Positions 1-10,797 of a stretch of 64,000 nucleotides of DNA are shown here, piece after piece. Numbering within the stretch: position 1 is the first letter of the stretch; each line of letters starts with the position of its first letter. Both the position numbers and the translations under genes were made by a program. The notes beneath the pieces are model-generated. The model was not told where the DNA came from, searched no databases, and saw only the letters and a program-made list of their open reading frames with translations. This DNA comes from Ww85 sp963745765 (GTDB lineage: Bacteria > Desulfobacterota > Desulfobulbia > Desulfobulbales > Desulfocapsaceae): assembly GCA_963745765.1 (NCBI GenBank), contig CAVUYQ010000024.1, forward strand, positions 1-64,000. Direction: 5' to 3'.

Positions 1-156
1 GTGTCCTGGTTGAAAGGTTTGGCTTACGGCTGAGTTCCACAGGGCGATGGCTGGCTGGTCGGTGCGGTCAGCAATCTGGACAGGTGTTTCACCCCCCTGG
101 GGGCCATCCCGAAAGAGATTCCAGACTGGCCGGGGATTGCTTGTTATCATGCTCAT
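1..156 (-). CDS. Unidentified N-terminal fragment cut by window edge
   Basis: An open frame starts at ATG 156 (second ATG at 150) and runs off the left edge for 52 codons without a stop. It begins MSMITSNPRP and includes a Gly-rich stretch (DGPQGGE). I do not recognise the family. It begins exactly where the truncated aldolase downstream of phosphoketolase ends, overlapping that stop codon, so it could be a separate small gene or sequence brought in by whatever truncated the aldolase. No convincing Shine-Dalgarno sequence precedes it. Confidence 0.25.
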   Translation of the reverse strand, partial: MSMITSNPRPVWNLFRDGPQGGETPVQIADRTDQPAIALWNSAVSQTFQPGH

Positions 157-233
157 GGCCTTTCCATCGCCAACAGAACCTTGTCGTTTGCTACCAGCGC
201 TTTCGCGATGTCTATAAGCTTTTGTGAACTCAT
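153..233 (-). pseudogene. Truncated class I fructose-bisphosphate aldolase (first 26 codons)
   Basis: ATG 233 is preceded by a strong ribosome-binding site (GGAGG, 8 nt spacing). The peptide begins MSSQKLIDIAKALVANDK and continues to VLLAM. This matches the conserved N-terminus of class I fructose-1,6-bisphosphate aldolases, which read on as LLAMDEST. Here it changes to ERP and stops, so about 310 residues including the Schiff-base lysine are missing. The intact start and ribosome-binding site argue that the gene was complete until recently, or that the sequence is joined wrongly at about position 160. It follows phosphoketolase on the same strand and would have been the last gene of that operon. 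Confidence 0.6.
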
Positions 234-380
234 CTTTGATACCTCCATTCTATTAGCAACAGACCATGCGCTGACCCTGCTTTCCTGTATGCGATTGATA
301 TTTTCCCTTTTAAGGATTCTTCTCTTTTGCCAAGGCCACCAGCTCAAAGCCGCCATGGTCTGCAGCTATGCCGATGCGCA

Positions 381-2785
381 TCACGTTTTCTTCACCCTCG
401 GCATTTTCTTTTCCCGCGTATTGTTCGGGTCCCACTTCCAGTTCAATATTTCCGGCATGTCCTGACCGTGCTTGTCGATATACTGCTTGTGCTCAATGAG
501 TTTGTCCTCAATGATCTGTTTCAGCGTGATGCCGTTGCCCTCCTGCGGCAGACGATGGAGTACATCGAGGACCAGGTGAAAGCGGTCCAGATCGTTTAAG
601 ACCGTCATGTCGAAGGTCGTGGTGATGGTGCCTTCCTCCTTATAGCCCCGGACATGCATGTTTTCATGGTTGGTGCGGCGGTAGGTCAACCGGTGAATCA
701 GCCAGGGGTAGCCGTGGAAGGCAAAGACGATGGGCTTGTCTTTGGTGAAAAGCGCATCGAAATTCTCATCGGAGAGCCCATGCGGATGTTCGATCTGCGG
801 CTGCAGCTTCATCAGATCGACGACATTGATCACCCGGATTTTCAGATGAGGTAAATGGTTGCGGAGAATGGAAACGGCGGCCAGCGTCTCGAGCGTCGGC
901 ACATCGCCGCAGCAGGCCATCACCACGTCCGGTTCCTCTCCCTGGTCGTTGCCGGCCCAGTGCCAGACGCCTATTCCCTGCGTGCAATGCTCAACCGCCT
1001 CATCCATGGTCAACCATTGCGGCGCCTGGTACTTGCCGGCGATTACGACATTGACGTAATCCCGGCTCCTCAGACAATGGTCCCAGACCGACAGCAGGCA
1101 GTTGGCATCGGGCGGCAGGTAAACGCGCACGATGGAGGCCTTCTTATTGACGACATGATCGATGAAACCCGGATCTTGATGGGTAAAGCCGTTATGAGCC
1201 TGCTGCCAGACGTGGGAGGCGAGCAGATAGTTGAGCGAGGCGATTTTTCGCCGCCACGGCAATTGGGCGGTGACCTTCAGCCACTTGGCGTGCTGGTTGA
1301 ACATCGAATCGATGATGTGAATAAAGGCCTCATAGCTGTTGAACAGACCATGCCTGCCGGTGAGAAGGTAGCCTTCGAGCCAGCCTTCGCATTGATGCTC
1401 GGAGAGCATCTCCATGACCCGGCCGTCGGCTGCCAGAAACTCATCGTTGTCCTGCGTCCGGGCCTCCCACTGCCGGTTGGTGACCTCAAAAACGGCGTTC
1501 AACCGGTTGGAGAGTGTCTCGTCGGGGCCGAAGATCCGGAAATTCCGCGCCTCGTTATTGAGCTTTGACCACATCGCGCAGGAATTCTCCCAGCACGTGC
1601 GTGTCGGCGGCCTGAACCGATCCCGGCGCCGGCACATGCACCGCATAGTTCCGAAAGTCGGGCATAATCAGATCACGCAGCAGAATGCCGCCATTGGCAT
1701 GCGGATTAGCGCCCATCCGCCGGTCGCCCTTTGGTGCAAGCTCGGCCAGTTCCGGCATGAGCCGGCCATTGTCGTCGAACAGTTCTTCCGGCCTGTAGCT
1801 CTTCATCCAGCTTTCAAGCTGACCCAGATGATCGGGATGCGCCGAATCCACCAGGAGCGGCACCTGGTGCGCCCGAAAGGTGCCCTCTATCTGCTGGCCA
1901 TCGACGACCTTCGGTCCCGTCCAGCCTTTGGGTGAATTGAGGACGATCATCGGCCAGCGCGGCCTGGCGGCATCGTTTTCTCTCCGCGCATTGCTTTGAA
2001 TGTGCCGGATCTCCTCAATGGCCTTCTCCAGAACGGCGGCCATGAGTTGATGCATCTTTTCCGGCTCATCGCCTTCGACAAAGTACGGCGTCCAGCCGTA
2101 GCCGCGCAGCAACTGGTCCAGTTCCTCATGCTCGATGCGGGCCAGGACGGTCGGGTTGGCAATTTTATAGCCGTTCAGATGCAGGATGGGCAGCACGGCG
2201 CCATCGGTGATCGGATTGAGAAATTTATTGGAGTGCCATGCCGTGGCTAAAGGGCCGGTTTCCGCCTCGCCGTCGCCGATGACGCAGGCGACGATCAGAT
2301 CCGGATTGTCGAACACGGCCCCGAAGGCATGGCTGAGCGAATATCCCAGCTCGCCTCCCTCGTGAATCGATCCCGGACACTCCGGGGAGACATGGCTGGG
2401 AATCCCGCCGGGGAAGGAGAACTGGGTAAAGAGTTTTTTCAGTCCGGCTGCATCCTGGCTGATATTCGGATAAATCTCGCTGTAGGTGCCTTCAAGATAG
2501 GTGTTGGCGACCAGCGCCGGGCCGCCGTGGCCGGGACCGGAAATATAGATCATATCCAGGTCATATTTATTGATGACCCGGTTCAGATGCACATAGATGA
2601 AATTCTGGCCGGGGGTCGTGCCCCAGTGCCCGAGCAGCGTCGGTTTCACATGCGAGAGCTGCAGGGGCTCGCGGAGCAAGGGATTGTCGTAGAGGTAAAT
2701 CTGGCCGACAGACAGATAGTTGGCGGCGCGCCAGTAGGCATCCATCCTGCTCGAGCAGTTCAGGTGTAAGGATTTCATTCTGCAT
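381..2785 (-). CDS. xfp: Xylulose-5-P/fructose-6-P phosphoketolase (two frameshifts)
   Basis: This thiamine-diphosphate enzyme splits xylulose-5-P or fructose-6-P with phosphate into acetyl-phosphate and glyceraldehyde-3-P or erythrose-4-P. ATG 2785 has an AAGGAG site. Family hallmarks are the early GHWGTTPG and GPGHGGPA segments, the ThDP/Mg motif GDGEAETGPLA followed by WHSNKFLNP, and a C-terminal half with NFRIFGPDE, NHENMHVRGY and WKWDP. The joined length, about 801 residues, is normal. One extra G near 2745 breaks the frame after LLEQ, and a second break lies near 1560-1570 between RDVVK and LNNEARNF. About 14 basic residues extend the usual C-terminus. It is downstream of glgP and pgm in one operon and would draw glycogen-derived fructose-6-P to acetyl-P. 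The breaks may be sequencing errors. Confidence 0.9.
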
Positions 2786-2846
2786 GATTCACTTCTCCTT
2801 TTTCTTTGAAGCAAACTTATTGTTTTTAATCACCTGCAGTATTTTG

Positions 2847-5410
2847 TCATCGTTGCCAGAGGATTCGGATGTTTTCCAGGGGGATCGCAACTCCGTCGCA
2901 ATGCGGTATCACTCGTGCCGTGTAATCCGCCGGTGGGCGATCGGCGGGCACAGCTGTGCTGTACACATGACCCACCTGAAGCTGCCAGCTAGAAAGGCGG
3001 TCACGGTGCATCTCCTGCCGTACCGGGGCCCTGCCGTTTATTCCATCGGCATACAGCTCCACCCGAACCGCCTCGGGGTCAAGATCATTGAGAAAGACCT
3101 GAACCTCATACTTGTGCTGCTCGTCATGGGTCTCGACCTTCACTTGCCCGAAGTGCAGCGTGGTCCATTTCTGTTCCAGCTCCGTGCTGCCAATCGACTA
3201 TTTGCCTGCCTGATTGCGCCTTTATCGGCGATGCGCACATGGTAAGCGGCAGCAGCGGGGAGGTAGTGGTTCTCGGTATATTCACGCACTGCGCGGTTTG
3301 CGGAAAAATGCGGGGTCAATAGCGCCATGCTTTCCCGCATCCGCGCTACCCAGGCGGTGGGAATGCCTTGTTTTCGTCCCGGGCATAGAACTCCGGGATC
3401 ACCTCCTGTTCGAGCAGGTCATAGAGCGCATCGGCCTCGGCGGCGTCCCAGGCCGGATCGTCGCCATGCTCCTGACCATCCCCCAAGGCCCAGCCCAGCT
3501 CGGGGGTATAGGCTTCGGCCCACCAGCCGTCCAATTCCGAGAGATTGATGCCGCCGTTGACGAGCACCTTCATGCCGCTGGTGCCGCATGCCTCCCAGGG
3601 GCGCCTGGGGTGTTGATCCAGACATCAACCCCTTGCACCAGACTGCTCCGATAAGAGCATGTCGTAGTCGCTGAGGAAAACGACATGGGCACGGGTCTCC
3701 GGCCGCCGGATGAAATGTATCCATTCCTGAATCAGGGCCTGCCCTGCCCGGTCTTCCGGATGGGCCTTGCCGGCGATGATCAGCTGCACCGGCCGCTCGC
3801 GGATTGTTGAGCAACCGAACCAGTCGGTCCGGGTCGTGCAGCAGCAGGTTCGGCCGCTTGTAGGTCGCAAAACGGCGCGCAAATCCCAGTGTCAAGGCAC
3901 CCGGATCAAAGAGATGACTTGCCCTGTGGATCATCTCTGGCGGCACGCCGGATGAGAGCCAGTTGCCGGGACAATCGCTCCCGGGCATAGGCGACAAGAG
4001 ACTTGCTTGCAGCGAGGCGAAATTGCCAGAGGTCGGCATCGGAGACACGGCGAATGTCCTGTTCCACGGTTTTCATCGTTCCCAGCCAGCGTTCTTTTCC
4101 GCAGGCCTCCGTCCAGAGATCATCGGCCGGGGCCGAATCCCAGGTCGGCACATGGACGCCGTTGGTCACATGTCCGACAGGCACTTCATCCTGCCGGCCA
4201 CTCGAGGAAAAAGAGGCTCGAAGAGATGCCGGCTGACTTTCCCGTGCAGACGACTTACGCCATTCACCGCGCCGCTGCCCCGGATTGCCAGATAGGCCAT
4301 ATTGAATTTCTCCGAATGCGTCATTCGGGTTCCTCCGACCCAGGGCCAGCAGAGTCATGCAGGGTTATGCCGAGCTTCTGTTCGGCATAACCGCCGAGAT
4401 AGTGCTCGATCAAGGCAGGTTCGAAACGGTCAAAGCCTGCGGCTACTGCCGTGTGGGTGGTAAAGAGGTTCCCGGCCCGAGTGGCGGTCAGCGCGACGTC
4501 GAAAGGCTGACCGGTCTCCTGCATGAAAGCTGCGGGCGCGCTCCAGCACGGCAAAGGCGGCATGCCCTTCATTCAGATGACAGACTTCCGGCTGGATGCC
4601 GAGTGCAGCCAGCAGTCGCCAGCCACCGATTCCAAGGAGCAGTTCCTGCTTCAGGCGCAGCTCAGGACCGCCGCCATACAGCTCGCTGGTAATTCCGCGA
4701 TGAGCCGGGTAAGTTGGCAGCGTCGTTGCTGTCCAGCAGATACAGTTTTACTCTGCCGACCTGGACCTGCCAGGCCCGCAGCCAGACCGAATACCCCGGC
4801 AAGGCAATTTCCAGCCGCAGCCATTCGCCGTCCGCCTGGCGCAGGGGCGTGATCGGCAGCTGTCCTGGGTCGTTATAGGGAAAGAGGGCGTGTTGCGCCC
4901 CGTCCTTGTCGATCACCTGGCGAAAATAGCCCTGCTGGTACAACAGTCCCACACCGACCACCGGCACGCCCAGGTCGCTTGCGGCTTTGAGTTGATCCCC
5001 GGCGACATTGCCGAGGCCGCCCGAGTAAGATGGGCAGGGCCTCGCTCAACATAAATTCCAGGCTGAAATAGGCGATACAGGTCAGCGGACCTTTGTGCAT
5101 GATGCTGCTGAAACCAGGCGGGGGCTTCCACCTCCTGCCGTCTGGTCTGCACCAGGTCATCGACGTTTTTGCGAAAAACGGGATCGGCCAGCACCTGCTC
5201 GATCCGGTCGCGTGAGACCGTCTGCAGGACAACCCAGGGGTTATGGGTGAATTCCCAGAGTTTGGATCAAGCTGCCGCCACACTTCGTCGGTGGCATGAT
5301 TCCACGACCAGCGCATATCGAGTGCCAGCTCCGCCAGGGAATCGAAACCCGTCGATTTCCGTGGGAAGGAGATTGTAGATGGGATGGCTGACACGTTTCT
5401 GTTCGCTCAT
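2847..5410 (-). pseudogene. glgP: Alpha-glucan (glycogen) phosphorylase, short type, with about ten frameshifts
   Basis: Piecing the frames together from ATG 5410 to the stop at 2847 gives about 853 residues, the normal length of short bacterial GT35 alpha-glucan phosphorylases, which release glucose-1-P from glycogen. Recognisable pieces in order are LALDMRWSWNHATDEVWRQLD, LLYQQGYFRQVIDKDG, GQLPITPLRQADGEWLRLE, NLFTTHTAVAAGFDRFEP, VGHVTNGVHVPTWDS, FATYKRPNLLLHDPDRL, HVVFLSDYDMLL, the PLP-lysine region around MKVLVNGGINLSELDGWWAE, and a C-terminus ending ILWQR. Every segment is well conserved, yet the frame changes about ten times. Preserved total length and conservation suggest many compensating single-base indels, either assembly error or very recent decay. 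It begins 10 nt after the pgm stop, so the two are translationally close. Confidence 0.85.
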
Positions 5411-5419
5411 GGGTCTCCT

Positions 5420-7093
5420 TCACTTCCGATGGACGGAATCGTCTGCTAGGGGCGAAGCCAGTGCCTCGCCGACGATTGTCTGTGCTTCCTCCAGGATGCG
5501 GCCCAGATGATCGGCTCCCTCGGAAGCTCTCGGCATAAATCTTGTAGATATCCTCGGTCCCTGACGGACGCGCCGCAAACCATCCGTTCTCGGTTATCAC
5601 CTTCAACCCGCCGATGGGAGCGTCGTTCCCCGGTGCCTTGGTCAGGATAGTCTGGATTTTTTCGCCTGCCAGCTCGCTGTGTTTGACCTGCCTGGGCGAA
5701 AGTTTCGCCAGCAGCTCCTTTTGCTCGGCAGTGGCCGGCGCCTCAACGCGTTCATACTGCGGCTCGCCGAACTCCTGCGTGAGTTTCTGGTAGATCTCGC
5801 CCGGATCGCGGCCCATTCTCGCCATGATCTCCGCCGCCAGCAAAGCCGGGACGATGCCGTCTTTGTCCGTCGTCCAGACACTGCCGTCCAGACGGGCAAA
5901 GGAGACTCCCGCACTCTCTTCGCCACCGAAGGCAAGCGTACCGTCCAACAGGCCGTCAACGAACCACTTGAAACCGACCGGCACCTCGTAGAGCCTTCGG
6001 CCAAGACTGGCAGTGATCCGATCGATCATCCGGCTGCTGACCACCGTTTTGCCGACCGCCGCATCCTTGCGCCATTTCGGCCGGTGCTGGAAGAGATAGA
6101 AGACGGCCACGGACAGGTAATGGTTGGGAGGCAGCAATCCTGCGCTCCGGGTGACAATCCCGTGCCGGTCATGGTCGGTGTCGCAGGCAAGGCAAAGATC
6201 AAAGCGGTCCTTCATCTCTATCAATCGCTGCATCGCATAGGGTGAGGAGGGATCCATGCGGATCTGGCCATCCCAATCCACCGTCATGAAACCGAAGGTC
6301 GGGTCGACGGTCTCATTGACTACTGTGAGGTTCAACCCGTAGCGCTCGGCAATCATCCCCCAGTAGTGAACCCCGGCACCACCCAGCGGATCGACCCCCA
6401 TGGTGATCTTGCTCCTGCTGATGGCGTCCATGTCGAGCACAGCGGCAAGGTCGGCAATATAGGTATTGAGATAGTCATAGCAATGCGTCGTGGGGGCGTG
6501 CAGAGCCTTCTCGTAGGAAATCCGTTTCACATCTTTGAGACCGTTTTCAAGAAACTCGTTGGCCTTGGCCTCGATCCAGGAGGTGACAGCAGACCCTGCC
6601 GGCCCGCCGTGCGGGGGATTGTATTTGATTCCGCCGTCATGGGGCGGATTGTGGGACGGGGTGATGATGATGCCGTCGGCAAGCCCGGTTCTGCGCCCGC
6701 GGTTGTAGGTGAGAATCGCGTGGGAAACGGCAGGGGTCGGGGTATATTCATCACCCTGTGCGATCATGACCTCCACACCGTTTGCCGCCAGCACCTCCAG
6801 TGCTCCGGCATGCGCCGGCACGGAAAGGGCATGCGTGTCCATGCCGAGAAACAGCGGACCATCGATCAGCTGCTGCTTCCGATATCGGCAGATGGCTTGA
6901 CTGATGGCGAGGATATGGTGTTCATTGAAAGCCTTGTCAAAGGCGCAACCACGGTGTCCCGAGGTGCCGAAGGCTACCCGTTGTTCCGGAACCTAGGATC
7001 GGGCTTCATCGTATAATAGGCCGTGACCAGTTCGGGCACACGGACCAGCATCGATGGTTTGGCTGGCTTTCCTGCATGTGAGCTTATGTTCAT
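5420..7093 (-). CDS. pgm: Phosphoglucomutase (two frameshifts)
   Basis: This alpha-phosphohexomutase interconverts glucose-1-P and glucose-6-P. Joined frames from ATG 7093 (MNISSHAGKPAKPS) to 5420 give about 557 residues, as in the E. coli Pgm type (546). Motifs present are AFGTSGHRG near the N-terminus, the phosphoserine loop TPSHNPPHDGGIKYNPP, the metal loop DTDHDRHG (E. coli has DPDYDRHG), the sugar-binding GGEESAG and the phosphate-binding RPSGTED. Breaks occur near 6985, between the N-terminal strand and AFGTSGHRG, and near 5520, after YAESF, where the correct C-terminus reads GADHLGRILEEAQTIVGEAL. It sits between the stress-type membrane protein remnant and glgP and is read from the sigma-54 promoter at 7498-7512. 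Confidence 0.9.
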
Positions 7094-7130
7094 TACTCTG
7101 AATCCTGTCTGATGGTATGTGCCGATATAG

Positions 7131-7480
7131 TCACTGCTGGTGTTCCACTGTCTCCGGCCCGGTGCGGCGGAGGTTTCCTTGGCATGGCTGATATCCACCG
7201 CGGAGCCATGGGCAATAAGAACAAATGTACCGGTCTTGAGCTCTGTCTCGTACCGCAATATGCTGTCTTTGGGGATACCGAGCCTGTACAGACCAGTTCC
7301 AACCGCGCTCAGACCACCGACCACAATCGCACCTTCCAGTGCTCCGACAATCCAGCTGACTAACGCACCCGCCGCCAGAACATGACCCAAGCCGGGAGTC
7401 TTTTTTGCAGCCCTCTCTTCTTTGCTTATAGGGCAAAGGATTACAGGAGCGAGGTACCCGACAAGAAGCTGTACGAGTAT
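7131..7480 (-). pseudogene. C-terminal part of a DUF1269-like stress membrane protein
   Basis: Only the C-terminal half is present: a glycine/alanine-rich membrane hairpin (PGLGHVLAAGALVSWIVGAL, then GAIVVGGLSAVGTGLYRLGI) and the cytosolic end GIPKDSILRYETELKTGTFVLIAHG, typical of DUF1269/general-stress membrane proteins. A frameshift near 7150 separates this from the expected terminus TGPETVEHQQ. The family's N-terminal cytosolic domain is absent, because a sigma-54 promoter lies immediately upstream and no start codon with a ribosome-binding site is visible in between. It was probably the first gene of the pgm-glgP-xfp operon before losing its 5' half. Family assignment is by sequence recall and is moderate. 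Confidence 0.5.
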
Positions 7481-7497
7481 ACTCTCTCCTTTATCAA

Positions 7498-7512
7498 GCA
7501 ATCATTGTGCCA
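7498..7512 (-). promoter_or_regulatory. Sigma-54 (-24/-12) promoter of the pgm-glgP-xfp operon
   Basis: On the minus strand the sequence TGGCACAATGATTGC matches the sigma-54 consensus TGGCAC-N5-TTGC exactly, with GG and GC spaced by 10 nt. It points toward the stress-protein remnant, pgm, glgP and xfp, with an AAGGAGAG sequence just downstream. A paired palindrome, proposed as the activator site, lies 98 bp upstream (7611-7642). Confidence 0.85.
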
Positions 7513-7610
7513 GGATAAATAGACTCGGATTTTTAGCTATCATATCGTTATTTATGAAGAAAATAGCGAAAAATGATAGGGATGGAAGGTCGTTGACTAC
7601 CTGAGGACAG

Positions 7611-7642
7611 GGTCATATTTGCCCAAGTGGTTATATATGACC
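7611..7642. promoter_or_regulatory. Upstream activator site 1: two tandem 14-bp palindromes
   Basis: On the plus strand two 14-mers, GGTCATATTTGCCC (7611-7624) and GGTTATATATGACC (7629-7642), are separated by 4 bp. Each is a near-copy of the palindrome GGTCATATATGACC found perfectly in site 2 (11420-11433), where a second copy is again separated by 4 bp. The distance of about 100 bp to the sigma-54 promoter is typical for enhancer-binding proteins of the NtrC class. The binding protein is inferred, not seen. Confidence 0.65.
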
Positions 7643-7694
7643 ACTTCCGGGTTTCCCTGGTGATTCATTTTTTCAAAATGACAGCAAGATCGGT

Positions 7695-8000
7695 TCACTG
7701 TCGAAAGCTGATTTTTTGCCGCAGGATTTGAATCCACCGGTTTTCGGCAGTTTCCGGGAGAAAATACCGGTGAGTAATCGAGTAAAGAAGATTGGAAAAG
7801 AACCTGAGACCACGGCACCTTTTTGAGATCGTCCAGACGATGCTTATCGCTTCCGTGAGCGGTCGATCGCCGGCAAAAGCAGACACCATATCCGCTGAGA
7901 GCGCATTCTGGTCAAGGATTCCCGTCTGCAGCCCGCATCGGTCTCTTCGAGAGAGCGATGATTTTTTTTCGGTACCGTCATCGTTTGGATTCACCTCCAA
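7695..8000 (-). CDS. Hypothetical 101-residue protein
   Basis: An open frame starts at ATG 8000. The N-terminal third is charged and the C-terminal half is rich in aromatic and basic residues (FFSNLLYSITHRYF). That end distantly recalls the C-terminus of DUF393/DCC-type thiol oxidoreductases, which end in a hydrophobic helix followed by an ARNRYR-like motif, but the catalytic DxxCPxC motif is absent, so at most this is a remnant. No strong ribosome-binding site is seen. It lies upstream of activator site 1 in an otherwise gene-free stretch (7513-8028). Confidence 0.25.
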   Translation of the reverse strand: MEVNPNDDGTEKKSSLSRRDRCGLQTGILDQNALSADMVSAFAGDRPLTEAISIVWTISKRCRGLRFFSNLLYSITHRYFLPETAENRWIQILRQKISFRQ

Positions 8001-8028
8001 ACGTAATGGATGGGAAATTTTTCATCCG

Positions 8029-8259
8029 TTATTTATCAGATTTTTCCACTGCCTTCATGTTTTCTTCTATGGCATCAGCCATATCCTTCTTTTTAGTGGT
8101 GTTTTCAGCCTGGAGTAGTTCCGGGAGACTTTTATTTTCTGATTGTCTTTCGCTCTCGTGTTCTGCTCCATCTTTGGACTCTTCATTGCTTTGTTTTTGG
8201 CTTTTTTCCTTATTTTTTTTACCACCCTCTTCTTCCATATTCCTACTCATTTCTAACAT
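8029..8259 (-). CDS. Small highly charged protein (hypothetical)
   Basis: A 76-codon frame, or about 69 codons from the internal ATG encoding MEEEGGKK, made almost entirely of Glu, Lys, Ser, Asn and Gln with short runs such as KKNKEKSQKQ. There are no membrane segments and no recognisable domain. The composition suggests an intrinsically disordered, hydrophilic protein of the kind often found in stress clusters, but low-complexity frames also arise by chance. A small inverted repeat (GTTAAAAAATTAAC) lies just upstream of its 5' end near 8262-8276. Confidence 0.35.
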   Translation of the reverse strand: MLEMSRNMEEEGGKKNKEKSQKQSNEESKDGAEHESERQSENKSLPELLQAENTTKKKDMADAIEENMKAVEKSDK

Positions 8260-8362
8260 GTTAATTTTTTAACATTATGTAGAAATTATCATCTATTGCC
8301 GCATAATCTCCGCCCTATAAAAATAGAATCTAACTGATTGGACTATCGGACTGGTTCCCGCT

Positions 8363-9934
8363 TCATGCAAAAGCCTTCTTCAGTGCCTCGAACTGCACGT
8401 GCAGCGACTTGGCGTGTTGCGTGACGGGCGGGATCGTGCGCTCAATACCCAGCAATTGGTAGACTGCCATCTGGGCTGCACGCACAGAATATTCCACCGT
8501 GAAGACAACATCGTCAGAAATCTCGACGAATTGGCTGATAAACCCCAGGTTCTTCACACCGGGAGGCACCGGCAAAGGTCGGTCGTCCCGCATCCGGGGC
8601 ATGAACATGCTGGTTATGAAGGGCATTCGGCAGGGAATGCAGTTGGCCGAGGCAACGGTTTCCGCATCGAAGTGCAGGTGACCGCAGAGTTCCGTGAGAA
8701 TTTCCGAGCCATTGCAATCGGCCATTGGCTTGGCAACGAAATTGCCGATACGGTCCGGGAACAAGCATATCCCCAGAACACCTGGATACCCTCAGGCTGC
8801 CTGAGGAAATGCGGTTGATGAGCCAGGACAATCGACATCAACCAGTTCGAATCCTTGAAGGTTACCAGGCCGCCAATGCCGGATTCGTTGCCGCTGAACT
8901 GGTACATCTTGTCAAAGAATGCCGTATCCTTCAGGGTGACGGTAAAGGACTCCCAGCACGACTGCGCGATGCAGCTGTTAAAAACCGCCGGTCTGCCGAA
9001 ATGAGACTGACCTTTCGCAAGTTTTTCCCAGAGCGCCCACCCGCCGCTGTCTGCTTTAGTCAGCTTCCGGGGTGCAGAGGTCATTGAACCCACACTGGAA
9101 CCATCGGTCATGGAGCCATTTTGCACAAACACAAAATCGCCGTCACTCACGGTGATGACTTCGCTCTTGCCTTGTCCCTGGCAGTGGATGCCGGTAACGA
9201 CATAGAGGCCGTTTTCAAGCTTGTGATCGAGGTTCGTCACCGTGCGATCCGTGAAAATCTGGACGCCTTTAGCTTTGAGCCAGGCTTGCAGGGGCAGAAC
9301 CAGGGAGTCGTACTGGTTGTAAACAGTGCGCTTGACCCCGGCGAGCGTATCGATTCGGGTAAATTCGAGCATGAACCGGAGGAGGTAACGCTTGAATTCA
9401 ACGGCGCTGTGCCAAGGCTGGAAGGCAAATGTGGTGGACCATAAATACCAGAATTCAGTCTCGAAGAATCCTGGTGAGAGCCAGTCGGTAATGCGACTTG
9501 CAGCCAATGCTCTCTTCGTCGGCCTGGCTGAGTTTCAGGAGTTCGGTACGGTCGTGCATAGAAAACCCCATCGACGTCACCGGCACCTTGGCGCGCCAGC
9601 GGTTAACCAGCCTCGCCGATGAATGTGATTTGTACCGATCATTGAATTCCACGGTCTCGTCGAAAACTGTCTTGCCTGCATCGTTGAGTGAAGGGATCGA
9701 CTTGAAAAGATCCCAGGTACATTCGAAGTTGTCGGTGGTCATCATCCTTCCGCCGCGCATGGAATAGCCCTGATCGGGGTCGCCTGCTGCATCCAGACTT
9801 CCGCCCATGTCTGACGCAGCCTCAATAATAATAATATTTCCGCCCGGCAGGTTGCCGTCCCGGATCATGAAGGCAGCGGCGGCCAGAGACCCAATACCAC
9901 CACCAACGAGATATGCCTTTGATGTCGTATTCAT
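8363..9934 (-). CDS. ohyA: Oleate hydratase (myosin-cross-reactive antigen family, two frameshifts)
   Basis: This FAD-dependent enzyme adds water to the double bond of oleic acid to give 10-hydroxystearate. ATG 9934 has AGGAG 9 nt upstream. The N-terminus carries the dinucleotide motif VGGGIGSLAAAAF and GGRMMTTDNFECTWDLF; the middle shows FFETEFWYLWSTTFAFQPWHS, NGSMTDGSSVGSM and the segment GLVTFKDSNWLMSIVL. The C-terminus includes ANCIPCRMPFITSMFMPR and PGVKNLGFISQFVEI. Joined length is about 524 residues, at the short end of the family. Frames change near 9480 and near 8770. It follows the hemolysin III gene with a 138-bp gap and probably shares the sigma-54 promoter at 11303-11317. Confidence 0.85.
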
Positions 9935-10072
9935 GTTAGAGTGCTCCTATTAATGAAAGAGTATTGATATAACCATTGCCGGTCACAACCATAGAGCGTG
10001 CGCCACCTGATGCAGTGTTATTCCCAATATCGCCATCACAACAATGAAATTGTGCACCCGCCTGCTGCAACG

Positions 10073-10729
10073 TCAGGCTGCATACCCTAGTACCGCGAAG
10101 TAATGGCATAAAGTGCCGGCCATAACAAAGAAATGCCAGATGAGATGGCCGTATTTCAACCGGGAATCGGTTACGAAAAAGGCAACACCGACCGTGTAAA
10201 ACAATCCTCCGGCAAGCAACAAAAGCAATCCTGCTGTTTGCATTTTGACTAAAAACGGATAGATGGCGATAACGGCAACCCATCCCATCATGAGGTAGAG
10301 GGAGGTGAAGAGCATCGGACGGGAGGCTAGATAAAATGCTTTAAGGGATACCCCGAGCAGCGCAATCCCCCAAACCACCCCGAACAGTGACCAGCCCCAT
10401 GGACCATGCAGTACCCCGAGCGTGAATGGGGTGTATGTGCCGGCGATAAGTAAGAAAATGACGGAATGCTCGATGACCCTGAAAACACGTTTGGCCTTAC
10501 CCGGTGGCAATGCATGATAGACTGAAGAAGCAAAATACAGCATTAACATAGTCGCGCAAAAAACACTGGTTCCGAAAATGAATCGACCATTTCCGATGCG
10601 TACTGCGTCAGCGATGAGTATTGGTGTTCCAACAAGTGCAGCGATCAGCCCTATGCCGTGGCTAATGCTGTTTGCAAGTTCTTCGGCCTGAGATTGCTGA
10701 CGATTTTCTTCCTCAGCGAGTATGCGCAC
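10073..10729 (-). CDS. Hemolysin III / PAQR-family integral membrane protein
   Basis: About 218 residues from GTG 10729, chosen because GAGGAG lies 5-6 nt upstream; an ATG at 10789 and a TTG at 10801 in the same frame lack a site. The family signature EELANSISHGIGLIAALVG is followed by about seven hydrophobic segments and the conserved SSVYHALP, HSVIFLLIAGTYTPF and WHFFVMAGTLCHY motifs. Those Ser/His/Asp/His positions form the proposed zinc site of the CREST/PAQR superfamily. It resides in the inner membrane; the bacterial role is poorly defined (membrane homeostasis is suggested). It is upstream of the oleate hydratase gene, consistent with a lipid-stress function. Confidence 0.85.
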   Translation of the reverse strand: MRILAEEENRQQSQAEELANSISHGIGLIAALVGTPILIADAVRIGNGRFIFGTSVFCATMLMLYFASSVYHALPPGKAKRVFRVIEHSVIFLLIAGTYTPFTLGVLHGPWGWSLFGVVWGIALLGVSLKAFYLASRPMLFTSLYLMMGWVAVIAIYPFLVKMQTAGLLLLLAGGLFYTVGVAFFVTDSRLKYGHLIWHFFVMAGTLCHYFAVLGYAA

Positions 10730-10797
10730 GTCAACTCCTCTACGCTCTGTTAGCCAAATTATAATTCTCTGCGTATTTTGCCTCAACATAGTGCTAT

